54,835 bases of DNA, taken from NCBI RefSeq assembly GCF_003284585.1, contig NZ_QKRX01000019.1, positions 1 to 54,835 of the forward strand. The letters run 5' to 3'. The notes below the pieces were generated by a model. It was not told the DNA's origin. It saw nothing but the letters and a program-made list of their open reading frames with translations, and did no database searches. Origin of the DNA: Nitrincola tibetensis. GTDB lineage: Bacteria; Pseudomonadota; Gammaproteobacteria; Pseudomonadales; Balneatricaceae. Made by a program: the position numbers and the translations under genes. Shown one piece after another: positions 47,060 through 54,835 of the stretch; the stretch's first letter is position 1; each line of letters opens with the position of its first letter.

Positions 47060-47628
47060 TGTCAACTTACACGGTAGTTTTCGACGCTTGTGTCATGTAT
47101 CCAGCCCCTCTTCGTAGCTATTTGATGTTTTTAGCTAATACGGGTTTGTTTCGGGCACGATGGACAGAGCAAATACATGATGAATGGATGAGAAATCTTA
47201 GAATCAATAATCCTGGTCTTGATCCGCAAAAACTGCAACGTACTAAAGAGCTTATGAATTGTCATGTTCCAGACTGTTTGGTTGAGGATTATGAGCCATT
47301 AATCTTGGGAATTTCGTTGCCCGACGAGAACGATAGGCATGTTGTTGCCGCAGCCTTAAAAGGACAAGCAGAGGCAATTATAACGTTCAACTTGAAGGAC
47401 TTTCCAACACTACAATTAAATCACTTAGGTTTATCAGCGATTCATCCTGATGAATTTCTAAATGATATGTTCGAATTAAATCCTAGTGCTTGTATCAAGG
47501 CGGCACAACAGCATAGACAGAGCCTGAAGTGTCCACCGATGTCAGTGGACGATTACCTTGAATGCTTACAAAAGCAAAAGCTGCCAAGTTTTGTATTCAA
47601 ACTTAAATCATATAGAGCAATCTTATAG
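47059..47628 (+). CDS. PIN-domain toxin (VapC-like ribonuclease)
   Basis: A 189-residue PIN protein. Acidic residues expected for metal binding are visible: FDACVMYP near the start, DENDRH in the middle and NLKDFP towards the end of the PIN fold, with a C-terminal helical extension of about 50 residues. It is coupled to the HTH gene and resembles the PIN_3-type toxins found with excisionase-like antitoxins. The cleavage target cannot be read from sequence. Confidence 0.87.
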   Translation: MSTYTVVFDACVMYPAPLRSYLMFLANTGLFRARWTEQIHDEWMRNLRINNPGLDPQKLQRTKELMNCHVPDCLVEDYEPLILGISLPDENDRHVVAAALKGQAEAIITFNLKDFPTLQLNHLGLSAIHPDEFLNDMFELNPSACIKAAQQHRQSLKCPPMSVDDYLECLQKQKLPSFVFKLKSYRAIL

Positions 47629-47632
47629 CCTA

Positions 47633-47812
47633 GCCCGACACATCTCTCGGTTGGCACCCTTTTCTAGAGGGGTGGTGGTACCGCTGCCGAGGGACCGTCT
47701 GCCGCCAGGACGGTGGCAGTCGAGCGGTCAAGGATGACGCAAAGCGTGTCCCACGGAAGCGGTACCACCACCCCGGATTGGCACCGAGTTTGATCAGTTA
47801 GTGTGATTGCCC
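47633..47812 (+). repeat. 180-bp structured repeat, right copy
   Basis: Direct repeat of 46154-46333, 170 of 180 bases identical. The inner stem changes GGCGGCAG to GGTGGCAG, which keeps pairing as a G-T wobble. It begins 5 bp after the PIN gene stop. Confidence 0.9.
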
Positions 47813-47834
47813 TTGGGATTCAACCGTCAAATGA

Positions 47835-47862
47835 TTGACAAAATTCAGATACACGTTACCCT
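47835..47862 (+). promoter_or_regulatory. fleQ: Possible sigma-70 promoter of fleQ
   Basis: TTGACA (47835-47840) is followed after 16 bp by TACCCT (47857-47862), a weak -10. No other promoter is apparent between the 180-bp repeat and fleQ. Confidence 0.35.
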
Positions 47863-47892
47863 AGTGCGATTCAATTTGCTGAACACTGGGCT

Positions 47893-49353
47893 ATGACGAC
47901 TTATAATTTTGACGTTTTACTCCTCGATGACGATCCAGAGCGGCGTTTAGCAGTGCAAACCTGCTTAGGTTTTCTGGATATCCACTGTCATAATTTTGAC
48001 TTTGTCACGTGGCTACAACAAGGCGATACCTTCAATCTATCCAATATTGGATTGGTGTTGATGGGCTATAGCCGTTTGCCCTTGTCGCCCGCTAAGCTGA
48101 TGGCCGCGTTAACTGATGAGCAGCGCTTAATTCCCAAAGTCTTGCTGTGCGAATGGACCGAGTTAGAAGCAGAAACCGCACGGGATTTGGGAGTGTTGGG
48201 TGTTTGGTTGCCACCTTTTCGCTATAAAACCTTAATGGACGACTTGCATCAAGCGTCGGTTTGGCGTGGGCGCTCGGTTGCGCAGGAGTTGTGGGCAAAA
48301 GATCTGACAGGGTTTGTTGGGCAGAGCCCTAAAATTCGTGAGGTGCGAAGCCTTGTTCACCAAGTGGCCTGTAAAGATGCCAGTGTGATGATTACGGGTG
48401 AGTCTGGGACGGGTAAAGAAGTGATTGCGCGCGCCTTGCATGAGCATTCGGATCGGAAGGGGCAGCCCTTTGTCCCTGTGAATTGTGGCGCTATCCCGGC
48501 GGAGTTGCTAGAGAGCGAGTTGTTTGGTCATGAACGTGGCGCCTTTACGGGGGCGATCAGCAGTCGAGCGGGCCGTTTTGAAATGGCCAATGGTGGCACG
48601 TTATTTTTAGATGAAATTGGTGATATGCCCTTGCCGATGCAGGTCAAGCTGCTGCGGGTGCTACAGGAACGCCAGTTTGAGCGGGTCGGTGGCAGCAAGA
48701 CGATTGAGGTGGATGTGCGCATTATCACGGCCACACACAAGCACCTCGAAACCATGATTCACGAGGGTGAGTTCCGCGAAGATTTGTATTATCGTTTAAA
48801 TGTGTTTCCTATCGAAGTACCACCGCTGCGCGAGCGTATTGAAGACCTGCCGTTGCTGATCAATGAGTTGGTGCAACGCTTGGCGGCGCAGGGCTTAGAC
48901 CCGATTCAGTTTCATCCTGCTGCGCTAGAATCTCTGCGCTGCCATGCCTGGCCTGGTAACGTGCGCGAGTTGGCGAACCTAATTGAACGCCTGTCAATCC
49001 TGCATCCTAATCGCGTGATTGGTGTGTCGGAGTTGCCGCCAAAATTCCGACACTGCCCTGAACCCAACCCAGATCACTATCTGTCACATCAAAATAATGA
49101 GCGGGTGATCCAGTTGCCTGAGTTACAGACATCAAGCACCCACTCAAAAGGCATTGATTCATTGGCAGGTGCTTTGCAGTTGCCAGAAGATGGGATAGAT
49201 CTAAAGTCCTTTTTGGAGCAGCAAGAGCGACGCTTGATTGAGCAGGCATTGGACGGTGCGGGCCAAGTAGTGGCGCGTGCAGCACAACAGTTGCAAATTC
49301 GACGCACGACCTTGGTGGAAAAAATGCGTAAGTATGGAATTTCACGAGCATGA
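47893..49353 (+). CDS. fleQ: Flagellar master regulator FleQ/FlrA (sigma-54 activator)
   Basis: Enhancer-binding protein that starts the flagellar cascade. It has 486 residues: a degenerate receiver-like FleQ domain (about 5-125), an AAA+ domain (about 140-375; Walker A GESGTGKE at 169-176, the sigma-54 loop GAFTGA at 216-221, Walker B LFLDEIGD) and a C-terminal Fis-type helix-turn-helix (VVARAAQQLQIRRTTLVEKMRKYGISR). The LFRS motif that binds cyclic-di-GMP in Pseudomonas FleQ appears as DLTG at 137-140. It overlaps fleS by 4 bp. Confidence 0.93.
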   Translation: MTTYNFDVLLLDDDPERRLAVQTCLGFLDIHCHNFDFVTWLQQGDTFNLSNIGLVLMGYSRLPLSPAKLMAALTDEQRLIPKVLLCEWTELEAETARDLGVLGVWLPPFRYKTLMDDLHQASVWRGRSVAQELWAKDLTGFVGQSPKIREVRSLVHQVACKDASVMITGESGTGKEVIARALHEHSDRKGQPFVPVNCGAIPAELLESELFGHERGAFTGAISSRAGRFEMANGGTLFLDEIGDMPLPMQVKLLRVLQERQFERVGGSKTIEVDVRIITATHKHLETMIHEGEFREDLYYRLNVFPIEVPPLRERIEDLPLLINELVQRLAAQGLDPIQFHPAALESLRCHAWPGNVRELANLIERLSILHPNRVIGVSELPPKFRHCPEPNPDHYLSHQNNERVIQLPELQTSSTHSKGIDSLAGALQLPEDGIDLKSFLEQQERRLIEQALDGAGQVVARAAQQLQIRRTTLVEKMRKYGISRA

Positions 49354-50402
49354 GCGAGACAGAACAAGCATTGCAGGCGCGGATTGTCGCATTGGAACAT
49401 GAGGTTGCTGCACTGCAAGAGGAGAAAAAGGCCTTGGCACGCTTGCGTGAGTTGATTGATTTAATGCCCGGCGGGGTGTTGGTGATTGACAATCGTGGCC
49501 GTATCGCAGAATGCAATCCCGCTGCAGAGCAGTTGCTTGGAACGCAGTTGCAGGATGAGGCTTGGTTGTCGATTATTCAAACCTGCTTTGCACCACGGCC
49601 GGATGATGGCCACGAAGTGTCTCTAAAAAACGGTAAGCGAGTGAGCTTGGCGACCGAGGCCTTACCGGATGAGCCAGGGCAGCTGGTGTTTATTACTGAT
49701 CAGACTCAAACACGAGATTTACAGGCGCGTTTGCATCATTATCAACGTTTATCCGAAATGGGGCGAATGATGGCGTCCTTAGCACATCAGGTGAGAACAC
49801 CCTTATCGACAGCCTTGATTTATGCGTCACATTTGATGTCGCCGAGTTTACAGGATGATCAGCGTATCAAGTTTGCGGGCAAGGTAAAAACAAATTTAAC
49901 GCATCTTGAACAACAAGTACGCGATATGCTGATTTTTGCCCGTGGCGAAACACGCCTTGATAATCAAGTGAGTGCAGAGGCATTGTTGGCCGCGATTGAG
50001 GACTTGCTGGATCAGCCGTTGAGTCAGTACGACGCCGACTGTGAATTTATCAATTTGGCAGGCGATGTACATATTCAATGCAATCTCGAAGCCTTATTGG
50101 GTGCGGTATTGAACCTTGTTAATAATGCGTTGCAGGCAACGGGTTTGGGAGCTGAGCTGAGTATTCGCTTGGAGCAGGAAAGAGGACGTCTGCGCCTATC
50201 GGTACAAGATCAGGGGCCAGGTATTGCGCCTGAGTTGATTGAGCAGGTACAAACGCCGTTTTTTACCACTAAAACGCATGGGACCGGTTTGGGGCTAGCC
50301 ATTGCGCAGGTGATGGCGAGAGCGCATCATGGTCATTTTGAGTTGAAATCCGTGCTGGGAGAGGGCACCTGTGCCACCTTTATTTTACCACTTAGAGCTT
50401 AG
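49350..50402 (+). CDS. fleS: Flagellar sensor histidine kinase FleS/FlrB
   Basis: Cytoplasmic kinase for the second tier of flagellar control. It has 350 residues: a coiled coil at the N-terminus, a PAS domain (about 35-130; LIDLMPGGVLVIDNRGRIAECNPAAEQLLG), a HisKA domain with the phospho-acceptor in SLAHQVRTPLSTAL, and a HATPase domain (NLVNNALQATG, DQGPGIAPELIEQVQTPFFTTKTHGTGLGLAIAQ). No membrane helix is seen. It is coupled to fleQ and followed by fleR after 54 bp. Confidence 0.94.
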   Translation: MSETEQALQARIVALEHEVAALQEEKKALARLRELIDLMPGGVLVIDNRGRIAECNPAAEQLLGTQLQDEAWLSIIQTCFAPRPDDGHEVSLKNGKRVSLATEALPDEPGQLVFITDQTQTRDLQARLHHYQRLSEMGRMMASLAHQVRTPLSTALIYASHLMSPSLQDDQRIKFAGKVKTNLTHLEQQVRDMLIFARGETRLDNQVSAEALLAAIEDLLDQPLSQYDADCEFINLAGDVHIQCNLEALLGAVLNLVNNALQATGLGAELSIRLEQERGRLRLSVQDQGPGIAPELIEQVQTPFFTTKTHGTGLGLAIAQVMARAHHGHFELKSVLGEGTCATFILPLRA

Positions 50403-50456
50403 CGCTCAGCGCGAAAGGCGAAATATGTCAGTTAATAAGTTAGATCGGGGTTGCGT

Positions 50457-51863
50457 ATGTCCTTGAAGGTGTTAATCGTCGAGGATGATTTGGGTCTGCG
50501 CGAGGCTTTGTGCGACACTTTGAGCTTGGCTAATATTGGCTTTGTCGAGGCGGGGTCAGCAGAAGACGCCCTTGTATATTTAGAGCATACCCGTGTCGAT
50601 ATGGTCGTCACCGATGTCAATATGCCGGGGATGGACGGCCATCAGTTGTTGGCGCAGATTAAACAACGTTTTCCTCTGTTGCCCGTGGCATTAATTACCG
50701 CCTATGGGCAGGTTGATCGTGCGGTGGATGCCATACGCTCAGGGGCAGTTGATTATTTGATGAAGCCCTTCGAGCCGAAGCAGTTAGTGGAGTTGGTGCT
50801 GACGCACACAAAAGGCTGGGTGGGTGATCAGGTGGATACGCCTGTGGCGGAGTCTCCAGCCAGTCAGCATTTGTTGCAGATCGCACAGCGTGTGGCGCAA
50901 ACTGATTCAACGGTGATGATTACGGGCGAGTCAGGAACGGGTAAAGAGGTGTTGGCGCGTTACATACACCAGCATTCTGCACGTGCGCAGGCCCCTTTTG
51001 TCGCGATCAACTGTGCGGCTATTCCCGAAAACATGCTAGAGGCTACCCTGTTTGGCCATGAAAAGGGCGCGTTTACGGGTGCCTTGAGCAGTGTGCCGGG
51101 TAAGTTTGAACAGGCCAATGGTGGTACCTTGTTGCTGGATGAAATCAGTGAAATGGATTTAGGGCTGCAGGCCAAGCTATTGCGAGTGTTGCAAGAGCAA
51201 GAGGTAGAGCGGATTGGCAGTCGTAAGATGATTAAGCTTGATGTGCGGGTTCTCGCCACCAGTAATCGACACTTAGAGCAGTTTGTCGCTGAAGGTCGCT
51301 TCCGTGAAGATCTGTATTACCGCTTAAATGTGTTTCCTTTGCAGTGGTTGCCTTTACGCGAGCGTGTTGAAGATATTGTACCGCTGGCTAAACGTTTGTT
51401 GGCTCAGCATTGTAAAAAAATGAAGCGCTCTCTGGCGAGTTTAAGTGAAGCGGCCTGCGAGCGCTTACAAAGCTATGCGTGGCCAGGCAATGTTCGTGAG
51501 TTGGACAATACGATTCAGCGTGCGTTGATTTTGCAAATGGGGCCGATGATTCAACAGGATGATTTGCACATGGGAGTGACCAGTATTCCAATGCGACATC
51601 TCTCCCCAAGCCCATCGATGAGTTCACCTGCGATAAAAATGGCCGTTGTTGAGCCATCAATACCTGAGCCATCGGTAGGGGGAGCGTTGGATCAGGATTT
51701 ACGCCAACATGAGAATCAAATTATCATTGATGCCTTGGTGAGTTTTAAGGGAAGTCGTAAGTTGGCGGCTGAGCATCTCGGCATCAGCCCTCGTACCTTG
51801 CGTTATAAGTTAGCTAAAATACGTGAGCAGGGGATCAATTTAGATGATCTATTATCCGGATGA
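50457..51863 (+). CDS. fleR: Flagellar response regulator FleR/FlrC (sigma-54 activator)
   Basis: Partner of FleS that turns on hook-basal-body genes. It has 468 residues: receiver (about 3-120; acceptor Asp in VVTDVNMPGMDG), AAA+ domain (GESGTGKE, GAFTGA, LLLDEISEMD) and a Fis-type helix-turn-helix (SRKLAAEHLGISPRTLRYKLAKI). I chose the ATG at 50457, seven bases after CGGGG, over a TTG at 50451 that abuts it. In many relatives fliE and the basal-body genes follow; here acs does. Confidence 0.94.
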   Translation: MSLKVLIVEDDLGLREALCDTLSLANIGFVEAGSAEDALVYLEHTRVDMVVTDVNMPGMDGHQLLAQIKQRFPLLPVALITAYGQVDRAVDAIRSGAVDYLMKPFEPKQLVELVLTHTKGWVGDQVDTPVAESPASQHLLQIAQRVAQTDSTVMITGESGTGKEVLARYIHQHSARAQAPFVAINCAAIPENMLEATLFGHEKGAFTGALSSVPGKFEQANGGTLLLDEISEMDLGLQAKLLRVLQEQEVERIGSRKMIKLDVRVLATSNRHLEQFVAEGRFREDLYYRLNVFPLQWLPLRERVEDIVPLAKRLLAQHCKKMKRSLASLSEAACERLQSYAWPGNVRELDNTIQRALILQMGPMIQQDDLHMGVTSIPMRHLSPSPSMSSPAIKMAVVEPSIPEPSVGGALDQDLRQHENQIIIDALVSFKGSRKLAAEHLGISPRTLRYKLAKIREQGINLDDLLSG

Positions 51864-52169
51864 TGCCTTGTTAGGGAAATTCAACTCAGCATTCTGAGCT
51901 TGCACATTAGTCGAACGGAGGGTATTTATCGAAAAATACGACTTTAGAGAAATTCAATGTAGGTCATTAAGTTAGCGCCGTTTTACGTGCTTATTTTAGG
52001 TCTTAGTTCTATAGTTAAAGATTGGTGAGACCAATGTCTAATTAAGGCCGAGGGTAAGCTTCTGTATAAACGTATTAAAGCCATGCGAATTTTGCGTTAG
52101 TCGCAATAAAAACAAAAAAGACAGCGTATCGGGCGGTATAAAAACAAATCTCAAGCTAAGGGCATATAC
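51864..52169 (+). other. Intergenic region upstream of acs
   Basis: No gene is seen. It holds a possible -10 (TATAGT, 52010-52015) directly before the ATTGGT/ACCAAT palindrome at 52021, which is listed separately. A small hairpin TTGCG-TTAGT-CGCAA follows near 52092. Confidence 0.5.
52021..52035 (+). promoter_or_regulatory. acs: GntR/FadR-family (PdhR/LldR-type) operator upstream of acs
   Basis: ATTGGTGAGACCAAT is a perfect 6+3+6 palindrome that fits the TGGTNNNACCA core bound by PdhR, LldR and related regulators. It lies just after a possible -10 and 134 bp before the acs start, a position suited to repression. Confidence 0.55.
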
Positions 52170-54125
52170 ATGAGTGATCAGAACGTTTTTCCGGTAGATC
52201 CAGCGTTTGCAGCAAACGCACATATCGATAACGCTAAATACGAAGCAATGTACGAACAGTCGATTAACGATCCTGAAGCTTTCTGGGGGGAGCAAGGAAA
52301 GCGCATTGACTGGATTAAGCCTTATACTCGCGTCAAAAATACATCCTTTGATCCGCATAACGTTTCCATCAAGTGGTACGAAGATGGCACATTAAACGTG
52401 TCTGCTAACTGTCTAGACCGTCATCTGGCGACGCGTGGCGATCAAGTGGCTATTATTTGGGAAGGCGACAATCCCGAAGAAGATGAAAAAATCACCTATC
52501 GTGACCTGCATGAGCGCGTTTGTCGCTTTGCCAATGCTTTAAAAGCGCAAGGCATCCAAAAAGGCGATGTGGTCACGCTTTACTTGCCGATGATTCCAGA
52601 AGCAGCGGTAGCGATGCTGGCGTGTACACGTATCGGTGCGATTCACTCCATCGTATTCGGTGGTTTCTCGCCAGAAGCTTTAGCAAGCCGTATTATCGGT
52701 GCGAAGTCTAAGTTGGTTGTTACCTCCAATTATTCTCTTCGTGGTGGCAAGCAAGTGCCATTAAAAGCCAACGTTGATGCCGCGATTGACGATCATGGTG
52801 CATCCGCGTGTATTGAGCGGGTGATTGTCGTTCAGCGCACAACCAAAGACGTGGCTTGGCACGAAAACCGTGACGTATGGTGTCACGAAGTCTGTGCAGC
52901 AGCTTCTGCTGATTGTCCTCCTGAAGAAATGAACGCTGAAGACCCGCTGTTTATCCTTTACACTTCAGGTTCAACGGGACAGCCAAAAGGCTTACAGCAC
53001 ACTACCGGCGGCTATTTGGTTTATGCGTCCATGACCCATGAGTACATCTTTGACTATCACGAAGGTGATGTCTATTGGTGTACGGCTGACGTAGGTTGGG
53101 TAACAGGGCATTCCTATATTGTTTACGGTCCTTTGGCGAACGGTGCGACCACGCTGATGTTTGAAGGTGTGCCAAGCTATCCTGACAACAGCCGTTTTGG
53201 CCGTGTAATCGAAAAGCACAAAGTTAACCAGTTCTATACCGCTCCGACCGCTATTCGTGCGCTGATGCAACAGGGTGAGGATGTATTAGGCGATTCGGAT
53301 CTATCCAGCTTGAAGCTATTGGGATCTGTAGGTGAGCCAATTAACCCTGAAGCTTGGACTTGGTACCACCGTATTTTCGGTAAGGGTAAGTGTCCAATCG
53401 TGGATACTTGGTGGCAGACAGAAACTGGCGGCATTATGATCGTGCCATTACCGGGTGCGACGCCAACTAAACCTGGCTCTGCAACGCGTCCATTCTTCGG
53501 TGTTCAGCCTGCATTGGTTGATAGCGAGGGCAACGAGATAGTGGGGGCGGGTGACGGTAATTTGGTTATCACTGACTCTTGGCCGGGCCAAAGCCGTAGT
53601 ATTTTTGGCGATCACGAACGTTTTGTGCAGACCTACTTCTCAACCTTTAAAGGCAGCTACACCACGGGTGATGGTGCGCGTCGTGATGAAGACGGCTATT
53701 ACTGGATTACGGGTCGTGTCGATGACGTTATCAACGTGTCTGGTCACCGTATGGGGACGGCAGAAGTTGAATCAGCGTTGGTTGCTCACCCTGCTGTTGC
53801 TGAGGCCGCAGTAGTGGGTTACCCACATGACCTTAAAGGTCAGGGTATCTATGTTTATGTGACCTTGAAAGCAGGGTATGAACAGTCCGATGATCTAATG
53901 AAAGAGTTGCGCAATTGGGTGCGTAGCGAAATCGGCCCCATTGCATCACCTGATTTGATTCAGTTCTCCCCAGGTATGCCAAAAACGCGTTCAGGTAAAA
54001 TCATGCGTCGTATTTTGCGTAAGATCGCTGAAGATGATTTCAGTGCCTTGGGTGATACCTCAACGCTGGCTGACCCATCAGTTGTTGATGACTTGATTGA
54101 GCATCGTTTGAATCGTAAAAGCTAA
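52170..54125 (+). CDS. acs: Acetyl-CoA synthetase (AMP-forming)
   Basis: Converts acetate, ATP and CoA to acetyl-CoA. It has 651 residues, the normal Acs length, with the AMP-binding motif [19 protein letters not shown], the substrate-pocket region [24 protein letters not shown], and the C-terminal lysine in [17 protein letters not shown] that is controlled by acetylation. It is monocistronic, closed by a terminator and followed by a LuxR-type regulator gene, the usual neighbour in Pseudomonas relatives. Confidence 0.97.
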   Translation: MSDQNVFPVDPAFAANAHIDNAKYEAMYEQSINDPEAFWGEQGKRIDWIKPYTRVKNTSFDPHNVSIKWYEDGTLNVSANCLDRHLATRGDQVAIIWEGDNPEEDEKITYRDLHERVCRFANALKAQGIQKGDVVTLYLPMIPEAAVAMLACTRIGAIHSIVFGGFSPEALASRIIGAKSKLVVTSNYSLRGGKQVPLKANVDAAIDDHGASACIERVIVVQRTTKDVAWHENRDVWCHEVCAAASADCPPEEMNAEDPLFILYTSGSTGQPKGLQHTTGGYLVYASMTHEYIFDYHEGDVYWCTADVGWVTGHSYIVYGPLANGATTLMFEGVPSYPDNSRFGRVIEKHKVNQFYTAPTAIRALMQQGEDVLGDSDLSSLKLLGSVGEPINPEAWTWYHRIFGKGKCPIVDTWWQTETGGIMIVPLPGATPTKPGSATRPFFGVQPALVDSEGNEIVGAGDGNLVITDSWPGQSRSIFGDHERFVQTYFSTFKGSYTTGDGARRDEDGYYWITGRVDDVINVSGHRMGTAEVESALVAHPAVAEAAVVGYPHDLKGQGIYVYVTLKAGYEQSDDLMKELRNWVRSEIGPIASPDLIQFSPGMPKTRSGKIMRRILRKIAEDDFSALGDTSTLADPSVVDDLIEHRLNRKS

Positions 54126-54146
54126 TTGATTGCTTTGTCCTAAATT

Positions 54147-54178
54147 AACTCCTCTCTGACTGTGTCAGGGGGGAGTTT
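54147..54178 (+). terminator. Intrinsic terminator after acs
   Basis: A 14-bp stem with two G-T pairs (AACTCCTCTCTGAC, loop TGT, GTCAGGGGGGAGTT) ends in TTTT. It lies 21 bp after the acs stop. Confidence 0.8.
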
Positions 54179-54238
54179 TGCGTTTAAAGAGATGCTATTA
54201 TGCATTGACGAAGTAAGCGGGTCTGAGAGAGGAACACC

Positions 54239-54835
54239 ATGCAATTAGCACAAAAGGTTATCATTGCTGACGATCATCCATTGTTTCGCGCAGCTCTGAA
54301 ACAGGCGGTTATGCAAGCAGTCCCTGGCGTTGAGATCGTTGAGGCTGACTCACTTTCAGCAGTTCAAGGCGCTGCTGAGCAGCATGTTGATGCAGATTTG
54401 ATTCTATTGGATATCCACATGCCTGGCGCGCATGGTTTCTCTGGGTTGGTGTTTTTACGCGGACAGCATCCGGGTGTACCCGTTATTGTGGTGTCCGGCA
54501 GTGAAGAACCCCATGTAATGAAGCGTGCTATGGATTACGGTGCCTCTGGGTTTATTCCTAAGTCTTCTCCATTAGAGGTGATTTCGGAAGCGATTACACA
54601 GGTGCTTGAAGGGGAAGAGTGGCTGCCTCAGGAAATCAGCAGTGTTGCCGATTTGCCAGAGGAAGACTATAAGTTTGCTTCAGCGTTGGCTTCCTTAACG
54701 CCACAGCAGTTTAGAGTGCTGACCATGTTGACTGAAGGTTTGCTGAATAAGCAAATTGCCTATGAGTTGAGCGTGTCAGAAGCCACCATCAAGGCGCACG
54801 TAACGGCCATTCTACGTAAGCTGGGTGTCCACAGC
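54239..54835 (+). CDS. NarL/LuxR-type response regulator, CrbR/ErdR-like (3' end outside window)
   Basis: The first 199 residues are present. The receiver domain has IIADDHPLF, the phospho-acceptor Asp in LILLDIHMPG and the lysine in FIPKSS; a linker leads to a LuxR-type helix-turn-helix (LTPQQFRVLTMLTEGLLNKQIAYELSVSEATIKAHVTAILRKLGVHS). The ATG follows GAGAGGAAC. Position after acs fits CrbR/ErdR, which controls acetate and alcohol use in pseudomonads and vibrios; the kinase is not in the window. Confidence 0.88.
   Translation, partial: MQLAQKVIIADDHPLFRAALKQAVMQAVPGVEIVEADSLSAVQGAAEQHVDADLILLDIHMPGAHGFSGLVFLRGQHPGVPVIVVSGSEEPHVMKRAMDYGASGFIPKSSPLEVISEAITQVLEGEEWLPQEISSVADLPEEDYKFASALASLTPQQFRVLTMLTEGLLNKQIAYELSVSEATIKAHVTAILRKLGVHS

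Noticed and set aside
52089-52106. Small hairpin TTGCG-TTAGT-CGCAA before acs as a terminator
   Set aside because: Only five base pairs and no T run after it in either direction that would terminate a known gene.

Overview
The window reads as the chromosome of a motile, probably marine, gammaproteobacterium. The flagellin-flaG-fliD-fliS-fleQ-fleS-fleR order, umuDC, a ugp glycerol-3-phosphate operon, acs followed by a LuxR-type response regulator, and a giant type I-secreted adhesin are typical of Oceanospirillales/Pseudomonadales-like lineages. I cannot name a genus from sequence alone. No rRNA, tRNA, CRISPR array, complete insertion sequence or phage was seen.

Layout. (1) 1-13997: 3' part of a giant repetitive adhesin (no start in the window), a strong terminator, then a TolC-type outer-membrane protein, a type I secretion ABC transporter and an HlyD/LapC-type adaptor. 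(2) 14287-16967: SulP anion transporter, tandem universal stress protein and a small DUF2798 membrane protein. (3) 16975-28678: a cyclic-di-GMP and signalling block. It holds a dCache-GGDEF-EAL protein with a Sel1 lipoprotein, a double periplasmic-binding-domain diguanylate cyclase, a DUF3429 protein, and a three-gene operon of REC-DUF3369-GGDEF-EAL regulator, orphan ABC-type binding protein and Cache-HAMP histidine kinase. (4) 28685-33633, minus strand: ugpB-A-E-C-Q with a possible Pho box. (5) 33808-35592, minus strand: umuDC under a near-perfect LexA box. (6) 35593-39536: an accessory island with Rpn-family nuclease genes (one intact, one internally deleted), HicAB and a HEPN/MNT toxin-antitoxin pair, interspersed with 106-bp imperfect inverted-repeat elements. 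(7) 39537-44960: flagellar filament genes (fliT-like, flagellin with a sigma-28 promoter, flaG, fliD, fliS). (8) 45044-47812: a second accessory patch with another Rpn gene, a vapD-like remnant, and an HTH/PIN toxin-antitoxin module bracketed by two 180-bp structured direct repeats. (9) 47893-51863: fleQ-fleS-fleR. (10) 52170-54835: acs and the start of a CrbR/ErdR-like regulator.

How it fits together. Much of the window concerns the choice between swimming and sticking: flagellar filament and its master regulators, a giant adhesin with its exporter, and three enzymes that probably make or break cyclic-di-GMP. The most unusual parts are the two islands on either side of the filament genes. 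There, small toxin-antitoxin or nuclease cargo genes alternate with repeated DNA elements that can fold into long hairpins with an inner stem-loop. They look cassette-like, yet show no integron attC signature and no recombinase in the window.
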